A stretch of DNA of 64,000 nucleotides from positions 248,001-312,000 of the forward strand of contig NZ_JAAUVI010000002.1 in assembly GCF_021352225.1 (NCBI RefSeq), read 5' to 3'. The first letter of the stretch is position 1. Each line of letters begins with the position of its first letter. This DNA is from Methylobacterium sp. C25 (lineage in GTDB: Bacteria > Pseudomonadota > Alphaproteobacteria > Rhizobiales > Beijerinckiaceae). Position numbers and translations under genes: made by a program. The notes under the pieces were generated by a model. The model saw only the letters and a program-made list of their open reading frames with translations, was not told the DNA's origin and did no database searches. Positions 58,713 to 64,000 of this stretch are shown here, one piece after another.

Positions 58713-59468
58713 TCAGGCCGGCGGCAAGGCGTCGGGGTCGATCGGGGCTCCGTTGGCCCATGCGGCGATGAGCGCGCGGACATCAGCCGGGGCCGCCAGC
58801 CGGCGGCGGGCGATGGTCTCCTCGTCGCCGATGCGCACGCTGACGCCGCCATCGGCGTTCACGCTCTCGAAGGCGAGCTCGTCGGTCTTGTCGTCGCCAA
58901 AGAAGATCGCGCGGCGCCCGGCATAGGGCGGGCGCTCCAGGAAGGCGCGGATCGCGTGGCCCTTGGTGGCATCGGCAGGCACGACCTCGCCCACCGCCTT
59001 GCCGAGCTGCAGCCGATAGGCCGAGCCGAGTTCGGCGGCGAGCGCCTTGACGATGCCTTGCGCAGTCTCGGTATCGGCCTCGCTGGCGAGGCGCCAATGC
59101 ACGGCGACGGAGGCGCCCTTGTCCTCGATCAGCACCTTGTCGAGGGCCGCGGCCTGTTGCTTCAGCCGCTCGACCCCGGCACGGAGCGTGGGGTGATCCT
59201 CCGGACGTCCGCCGCTGAGTCGGCCCTCGACCCGGCGTTCGACGCCGTGAAGACCGGCGACGTCGAAGCGCGAGGGCGCCAGGAAGTGGTCGATCACGCT
59301 GACGGGGCGCCCGGTCACGATCGCGAGAGCGCCGCCGAGGCGGCTCTTCAGGCTCTCGAGATTGGGAACCAGCGTCGGGTCGACCTGAACCGCGTCGGGG
59401 GTGGGGGCGAGCTCGGCGAGCGTGCCGTCGAAATCGAGGAAAACGGCGAAGGCGTCGGGCTCGCTCAC
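58713..59468 (-). CDS. otsB: Trehalose-6-phosphate phosphatase
   Basis: A 251-residue HAD-fold phosphatase. Motif I is FLDFDGTLAEL (Asp nucleophile), motif II AIVTGRPVSVID, and motif IV region FFGDDKTDELAFE. SVAVHWRLA and GKAVGEVVPADATKGHAIRA are typical of OtsB. It produces trehalose from trehalose 6-phosphate for osmotic and desiccation protection. otsA is not present in the window. Confidence 0.93.
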   Translation of the reverse strand: MSEPDAFAVFLDFDGTLAELAPTPDAVQVDPTLVPNLESLKSRLGGALAIVTGRPVSVIDHFLAPSRFDVAGLHGVERRVEGRLSGGRPEDHPTLRAGVERLKQQAAALDKVLIEDKGASVAVHWRLASEADTETAQGIVKALAAELGSAYRLQLGKAVGEVVPADATKGHAIRAFLERPPYAGRRAIFFGDDKTDELAFESVNADGGVSVRIGDEETIARRRLAAPADVRALIAAWANGAPIDPDALPPA

Positions 59469-59534
59469 GCGGGGTCCTTTCGGAGACTCGTCAGAGCGCT
59501 AGCTTGGGCGGAGGCCCCGAAAGGCAAGACGCCG

Positions 59535-60032
59535 ATGCGCAGACCCGATCCGATCCCGCCGGCTCCCGGACAGGAAAGCGTCTGGGACTACCCGCGCCCT
59601 CCCCGGCTTGAGCGCGTCAGCCGACGGCTGCAGGTGATCTTCGGTGGCCAGGCCATCGCCGACACGACGTCGGGCTGGCGCGTGCTCGAGACGAGCCATC
59701 CGCCGACCTACTACTTCCCGGCGGATGCCGTGGCACCGGGCGCGCTCGGAGCCGCCCAGCGGGCCGGGATCTGCGAGTGGAAGGGTCTTGCGGTGATGTT
59801 CGACGTCATGTTCGGCGCGCACACGGCGCCCGGCGCCGCGTGGGCCTATCCGGATCCGAATCCGGGCTTTCGCGAGATCGCCGGCGCAGTCGCATTTTAT
59901 GCCGGGCCGATGGGGGCTTGCCTCGTCGGCGAGATGCGCGCCGAGCCTCAGCCCGGCGGCTTCTATGGTGGCTGGATCACGCCCGACGTCACCGGTCCGT
60001 TCAAGGGCGGACCGGGGACGATGGGTTGGTAA
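59535..60032 (+). CDS. DUF427 domain protein
   Basis: A 165-residue protein with the DUF427 pattern: VWDYPRPPRLERVSRRLQVI, IADTTSGWRVLETSHPPTYY and CEWKGLAVMFDV followed by AWAYPDPNPGF. The second half also keeps GGWITPDVTGPFKGGPGT. Function is unknown; the fold is a small beta-barrel. ATG 59535 begins the recognisable part, although the frame is open far upstream (antisense to otsB). Confidence 0.88.
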   Translation: MRRPDPIPPAPGQESVWDYPRPPRLERVSRRLQVIFGGQAIADTTSGWRVLETSHPPTYYFPADAVAPGALGAAQRAGICEWKGLAVMFDVMFGAHTAPGAAWAYPDPNPGFREIAGAVAFYAGPMGACLVGEMRAEPQPGGFYGGWITPDVTGPFKGGPGTMGW

Positions 60033-60035
60033 GTC

Positions 60036-60452
60036 CTACTTAACGCCCAACAATTCGACGTCGAAGATCAGCGTGGCATTCGGGGGAATGACGCCGCCGG
60101 CGCCGCGCGCGCCGTAGCCGAGGGCGGCCGGGATGAGAAGGGTGCGCTTGCCGCCGACCTTCATGCCGGCGACGCCCTCGTCCCAGCCGCGGATGACCTG
60201 GCCGCCGCCGAGCGGGAAGGCGAAGGGCTGGTTGCGGTCGCGGGAGCTGTCGAACTTCTTGCCCTTCTTGCCGCCCTCATCAAGCCAGCCGGTGTAGTGG
60301 ACGCTGACCTGCTGGCCGGGCTTGGCCTCCGCACCGGTGCCGACGACTTCGTCGGTATAGGTGAGGCCCGAGGCCGTGGTGACGGGAGAGGCGGCGGAAG
60401 CGGCGGCTGTCATGGCGAGGGCGAGTGCTCCGGCAAAAAGGGTCGAGCGCAT
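60036..60452 (-). CDS. FKBP-type peptidyl-prolyl isomerase, exported
   Basis: A 138-residue protein with a signal peptide (1 to about 20, ASAA) and one FKBP domain: [54 protein letters not shown] and [20 protein letters not shown], ending [16 protein letters not shown]. All catalytic-pocket residues (Tyr, Phe, Asp, Val-Ile, Trp) are present. It assists folding in the periplasm. It converges with the DUF427 gene. Confidence 0.93.
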   Translation of the reverse strand: MRSTLFAGALALAMTAAASAASPVTTASGLTYTDEVVGTGAEAKPGQQVSVHYTGWLDEGGKKGKKFDSSRDRNQPFAFPLGGGQVIRGWDEGVAGMKVGGKRTLLIPAALGYGARGAGGVIPPNATLIFDVELLGVK

Positions 60453-60550
60453 GGATCGTTGATGTCCTGGCTGCTGCTGAACGGGCCGCGGGTTAGCACG
60501 GCGCGCGCAGCGACCCAAACGCCGCCCTGTCGATCGCCCGGGAGGGCTCG

Positions 60551-60703
60551 TCACAGATAGTGCCGGAATACGACGTCCGAGGCGGCCTGCTGCGTCGTCG
60601 CGGCAGCATCGCCATCTTTCGTGGGGCGGCAGGGCCCGAGGGCGGCGGGCACCGCCAAGGCCAGGAGTGTCAGCAGCCAGTGGAAAGACAGCTTGGACGT
60701 CAT
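60551..60703 (-). CDS. Small exported hypothetical peptide
   Basis: Fifty residues from ATG (60703) to TGA. A signal-like N-terminus ([20 protein letters not shown], then a Cys that could be a lipidation site) precedes a short polar tail ([18 protein letters not shown]). GATGACGTCC context gives no strong ribosome site apart from GAGGAG about 12 bases upstream. Unknown function; moderate chance of being real. Confidence 0.45.
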   Translation of the reverse strand: MTSKLSFHWLLTLLALAVPAALGPCRPTKDGDAAATTQQAASDVVFRHYL

Positions 60704-60891
60704 CGGCAAACTCCTCGATGGTCTCGGCTCCCCCGGTGACTGCTTTCGCAGACAGCCTGGACTTGCGGCTCCTGTTTGGAACAGCGCGGCCATTCGGGCT
60801 GTGCCGCTGCGCACATCGGGGTTAATGGCTGGCATCGGCCCTTGCGGGGCCGCACGACGTTTGCCGCCGACGATCCCTACAGGAGCCGCCC

Positions 60892-61551
60892 GTGTTCTCG
60901 ACCGATGCCTGGGCACGAAACGCCGCGATCTACGAGGCGACACGCACGCACCCGTTCAACCGGGATCTCGCCGCCGGGACACTGCGGATGCCAGCCTTCC
61001 GCCACTACATGATTCAGGACGCGCATTACCTCGTCGCCTTCGCGCAGGCGCTCGCCGTGGCCGCGGCGAAATCCGACGATCCTGATCACATCGTGCAGTT
61101 CTCTGGCGCGGCTTCGGTGGCGATGGAAGTCGAGCGCTCGCTGCACACGGACTATTTCCGCCGCTTCGGGGTCACGGATGCCGAGGTCGCGGCCACCCCG
61201 CCGACCCCGGTGGCGCATCACTATCTCAGCTTCCTCATCGCCAGCGGCTTTCGCGAGCCGCTCGCCGTGCATCTCGCGGCCATGCTTCCCTGCTTCTGGA
61301 TCTACCGGGAGATCGGCAACGATATCCATGCGAGCGCTGCAGCCGATAATCCGTATCGATCTTGGATCGATACCTATGCCGGGGAGGATTTTTCGCAGGC
61401 CGTCGATGCGATGATCGCGGTCACGGATGCGCTAGCCGCCCAGGTCGGCCCGAAGGTACTCGCCGGCATGCATGCGAGCTTCACGCGGGCGTGTCAGCTC
61501 GAGTGGATGTTCTGGGATTCGGCGTATCGCGAGGCGGGATGGCCGGTTTGA
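60892..61551 (+). CDS. tenA: TenA family thiaminase II / aminopyrimidine aminohydrolase
   Basis: A 219-residue helical enzyme. HPFNRDLAAGTLRMPAFRHY and MIQDAHYLVAFAQALA include conserved Asp/Tyr residues; LAAMLPCFWIYREIG holds the catalytic Cys; ACQLEWMFWDSAY holds the conserved C-terminal Glu. It salvages thiamine breakdown products by hydrolysing aminomethylpyrimidines. It starts at GTG 60892 after AGGAGC. No TPP riboswitch was recognised. Confidence 0.92.
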   Translation: MFSTDAWARNAAIYEATRTHPFNRDLAAGTLRMPAFRHYMIQDAHYLVAFAQALAVAAAKSDDPDHIVQFSGAASVAMEVERSLHTDYFRRFGVTDAEVAATPPTPVAHHYLSFLIASGFREPLAVHLAAMLPCFWIYREIGNDIHASAAADNPYRSWIDTYAGEDFSQAVDAMIAVTDALAAQVGPKVLAGMHASFTRACQLEWMFWDSAYREAGWPV

Positions 61552-61625
61552 GCCAACCCTAGCCACGCAGTTAGTCCGAGGCTGCGCCGCGGTTACCGGA
61601 ATGCCGGTGGTGGCTCGGAGGCTTG

Positions 61626-62099
61626 CTAGTACCGCGAATGCACCGCCGCACGGAACTCCGCCGGGCAGCCGGCTTCGACCCGGGGGCCAATCACCACGTC
61701 GCCCTGGCGCGGCATGTTGGCGGTGAGCGGCGCGGTGTCCTGGGTGCCGGGGACGAAGCCCGGGCCGAGCTGATCCTCGAAGAAGCCGGTGCCGATCTCG
61801 TAATAGCAGCGGTCGATGATCGCCGAGTAGGTGAGAGAGGTGCGGGAGACCGCGCTCTCCGGGCCGCCGGCGCCGCAGACCAGGGCGAAATCCACCCGGC
61901 CCGGCTGCGTGAGACGGATCGATTGCGAGCGGTGCGGCGGTACCGCGACCCAGGGGCCGCCATCGCGGCTGACGAGTGCCGTGAGCGCAGACTTGTTGAC
62001 GATCTTGCGCGTGCAGCCCGCCTCGGCGGGAACAGCCACAACCCCGGCAAGGAGCCCCGCTGCGATGAACCCGATCGTCGTCGCTCTCACGCTCGTCAT
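61626..62099 (-). CDS. Exported hypothetical protein
   Basis: A 157-residue protein with a signal peptide (about 1-27, ending PAEA) and a mature part with three or four cysteines (GCTRKIVNKS, LVCGAGG, DRCYYEIG, EAGCPAEF) that probably form disulphides. The sequence VSRDGGPWVAVPPHRSQSIR and YEIGTGFFEDQLGPGFVPGT suggests a small beta-rich periplasmic fold. Family not recognised. ATG read from 62099 gives the signal peptide; upstream open sequence is not protein-like. Confidence 0.62.
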   Translation of the reverse strand: MTSVRATTIGFIAAGLLAGVVAVPAEAGCTRKIVNKSALTALVSRDGGPWVAVPPHRSQSIRLTQPGRVDFALVCGAGGPESAVSRTSLTYSAIIDRCYYEIGTGFFEDQLGPGFVPGTQDTAPLTANMPRQGDVVIGPRVEAGCPAEFRAAVHSRY

Positions 62100-62269
62100 C
62101 CTTGGAAGTGCCGAAGCCCCACTTTGAACGGCGGTAGCACGAACACCTGGGTGCCGGAAGGTTCGCGGGGCCACGCTCGCGGGCTGAGTGCGCCGGGCTT
62201 GATCGCCACCGATCAACGCGCGACAGGGGCTCGCAGCGACCCGATCACCAGCCGAGGTAGGCCCATCCG

Positions 62270-63085
62270 ATGAGCGAGCCCGATTCCAATCCAACGAACG
62301 AGCTTCTGTTCGAGACCGATCAAGCCGGGATCGCTCGCATCACGCTCAACCGGCCGCAGGCCCGCAACGCGCTGACCTTCGCCATGTACGAGGGACTGAT
62401 CACCCTGTCCCAGCGGATCGAGGAGGATCGCTCGGTCAAGGCGGTGATCATCACCGGAGCTGGTGAGAAGGCCTTTGCGGCCGGCACCGACATCGCCCAG
62501 TTCCGCAGCTTCGAGAAGCCCGAGGATGCTCTGGGCTACGAGCGCTTCATGGACCGTGTGCTCGGCGCACTGGAGCGCCTGCGTGTGCCGACCATCGCTG
62601 CGGTGGCCGGGGCCTGCACCGGCGGCGGCGCAGCCATCGCCGCGGCCTGCGACATGCGGATCGCAACGCGCGACGCGCGCTTCGGCTTCCCGATCGCGCG
62701 TACGCTGGGCAACTGCCTGTCGCTCGGCAACCTGAAGCGGCTGTCCGGCCTAATCGGGCCGGCACGCGTGAAGGACATCCTGTTCACGGCCCGGCTCGTC
62801 GGCGCGGAGGAGGCACTGGGGATCGGCCTCGTCAACGAGGTGGTGGATGATGCAGCCGCCCTCGGAGAGCGCGCGACTGAGCTGGCGACGCTGTTGGCTG
62901 GGCATGCTCCGCTGACGCTCCAGGCGACCAAGGAAGGCTTGCGCCGGCTGGCCGAGGATGCTGTCGGCGATGATGAGGCACGGCCCGGCGACGACCTCAT
63001 CCTGATGACCTACATGAGCCGCGACTTCCGCGAAGGCATGGAAGCGTTTCTCGGCAAGCGCCCGCCGAAATGGGAAGGCCGCTGA
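62270..63085 (+). CDS. Enoyl-CoA hydratase/isomerase family protein
   Basis: A 271-residue crotonase-fold protein: ARITLNRPQARNALTFAMYE, VIITGAGEKAFAAGTDIAQF (oxyanion-hole region) and VAGACTGGGAAIAAACDMRI (second oxyanion hole), then GFPIARTLGNCLS in place of the usual catalytic Glu region. The absence of the standard Glu pair suggests a hydratase or lyase of unusual substrate, possibly carnitinyl-CoA-like. A GntR regulator is convergent downstream and may control it. Confidence 0.87.
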   Translation: MSEPDSNPTNELLFETDQAGIARITLNRPQARNALTFAMYEGLITLSQRIEEDRSVKAVIITGAGEKAFAAGTDIAQFRSFEKPEDALGYERFMDRVLGALERLRVPTIAAVAGACTGGGAAIAAACDMRIATRDARFGFPIARTLGNCLSLGNLKRLSGLIGPARVKDILFTARLVGAEEALGIGLVNEVVDDAAALGERATELATLLAGHAPLTLQATKEGLRRLAEDAVGDDEARPGDDLILMTYMSRDFREGMEAFLGKRPPKWEGR

Positions 63086-63125
63086 GTTGCGGCCGGTCTC
63101 TGCTGGATAAGGCTCGACGAAGGCG

Positions 63126-63821
63126 TCAGACGCCTTCGTGCTGCTCTGAATCCTGATCGCCGTAATTCGCGACGATCACCGGCTTCTTGCCGCGGATGTG
63201 CTCGCGCATCCGCTTGGCCAGGCCCTCGCCATCGCGGGCACGCAGCCGATCCATCAGGCCCTCGTGCTCCTCCACGGCCTGCGCCCATTGCTCGTCTGTC
63301 TGGTGCGCCCGATAGCGTGAGCGCTGCGTGCGGCCCGAGAGGCTGTCGTAGATCGATTGCAGGGTCGCGTTGCGGCTCGCGCTCATGATCGCTTCATGAA
63401 TCTCGCGGTTCAGGCGAAAATACTCGACCTCTTCGCGCGCCTTCCAGGCTGCAATCATGCTGGCGTGCTTGTCCTCGATCGCGACGACCTCGTCCTGACC
63501 GATCCTCCGGCAGGCGATGTCGCAGGCCGTGGCCTCCAGCCCAGCGATGACCTCGATCATCTCCTCGATCTCGGCCTCGGAGATGCTGGCGACACGGGCG
63601 CCGCGGTTCGGAAGCAGCTCCAGCAGCCCTTCCGTGGCGAGAATCTTGATGGCTTCGCGCAAGGGCGTGCGAGAGATCCCGAAACGTTCGGTCAGCTCGC
63701 CCTCGTTGATGCGCGCCTTCGGCTCGAGCTCACCCGTCTGGATGAGTTCGCGCATGCGCTCGGCCACCTCGTCGTGCAGGTAGCGCCGGTTAATGCCGAT
63801 CCCGGCCTCGATCTTCGTCAT
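63126..63821 (-). CDS. GntR family regulator (FadR/FCD type)
   Basis: A 231-residue regulator. The winged helix is at about 15-78 (DEVAERMRELIQTGELEPKA, ERFGISRTPLREAIKILATE, GLLELLPNRGARV) and the FCD all-helical ligand domain from about 85 to 220, with the conserved metal-ligand His residues in the NREIHEAIM and VEEHEGLMDRL segments. FCD regulators commonly sense organic acids. It is adjacent and convergent to the enoyl-CoA hydratase gene. Confidence 0.9.
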   Translation of the reverse strand: MTKIEAGIGINRRYLHDEVAERMRELIQTGELEPKARINEGELTERFGISRTPLREAIKILATEGLLELLPNRGARVASISEAEIEEMIEVIAGLEATACDIACRRIGQDEVVAIEDKHASMIAAWKAREEVEYFRLNREIHEAIMSASRNATLQSIYDSLSGRTQRSRYRAHQTDEQWAQAVEEHEGLMDRLRARDGEGLAKRMREHIRGKKPVIVANYGDQDSEQHEGV

Positions 63822-64000
63822 AGACCCATAAGAGTTTGGAGGCCTTCCCGAAAAGCGCCTCGCGGCTCGAAGCTAGGCTGAGCCGTGACGCATGTCGAGG
63901 CGACTACCCTTGATTGAGTGTGGCCGCCACATGAAATGTCACAGGAGTCCCGATCCCTGCAACTGGACTTAAGACGGCTGCTTGAAATGGCCGTTAGCGG
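63822..64000. other. Right-edge upstream region of the GntR gene
   Basis: No coding frame is supported in the last 180 bases. The stretch should hold the promoter of the GntR regulator; no clear operator was found by eye. Confidence 0.4.

Overview
The window reads as a high-GC alphaproteobacterial chromosome, most likely Methylobacterium/Methylorubrum (Hyphomicrobiales). The main evidence is the first 119 codons of a lanthanide-type methanol dehydrogenase (XoxF) at the left edge. It is supported by a Caulobacter-style flagellar cluster (sciP, flbE-type fliH, flbD), a PmtA-like methyltransferase, an HpnL-like flippase and an MmcB family gene. Nearly all of it is ordinary, densely coding chromosome; one 14.5-kb stretch is an inserted element.

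Layout. 1-2.6 kb: 5' end of xoxF, a long non-coding gap, an SDR oxidoreductase and an MgtC/SapB membrane protein. 2.8-9.8 kb: a seven-gene MoxR ATPase / DUF58 / DUF4381 / vWA / vWA / TPR / BatD-like cluster, the same kinds of genes as the accessory set behind mxaF. 9.8-14.4 kb: bioB and a minus-strand mnmA - pmtA - TVP38-type series. 14.7-22.3 kb: flagellar genes fliK, flgD, sciP, fliF, fliG, flbE/fliH, fliN and flbD, with a CtrA-like site before fliF. 22.3-31.2 kb: housekeeping and surface genes (KpsE-like exporter, ferredoxin-like protein plus flippase, aldose epimerase, molbindin, orphan OpuCA-like ATPase, Nudix hydrolase, OhrR-like regulator, tiny membrane protein).

31,374-45,921: an integrated element bounded by a 47-bp direct repeat of the 3' part of tRNA-Lys(CUU). 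The intact tRNA lies at the right end and a tyrosine integrase at the left. It carries an AlpA/excisionase-like gene in a coupled three-gene operon, two HNH-type proteins, a serine recombinase, a P2 GpU-like tail protein with a long unexplained C-terminal part, two DUF488-like proteins, a ribbon-helix-helix protein and several unknown genes. Its right arm holds an OLD-family ATPase-TOPRIM nuclease overlapping a UvrD-like helicase, the gene pair of the Gabija anti-phage system. A 17-20 bp palindromic motif was found four times, all inside the element, and GCGGACAT repeats lie near both ends.

46-64 kb: conserved chromosome with leuA (behind a leucine-rich leader peptide and hairpin), a TAXI-type binding protein, Nudix and PhzF-like proteins, pdxY, an acyltransferase, a DedA protein with a BtuF-like protein, a TetR/reductase divergent pair with two matching operators, mmcB, glk, otsB, a DUF427 protein, an FKBP isomerase, tenA, an enoyl-CoA hydratase and a GntR regulator. 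All identifications come from reading the sequence; no database search was run.
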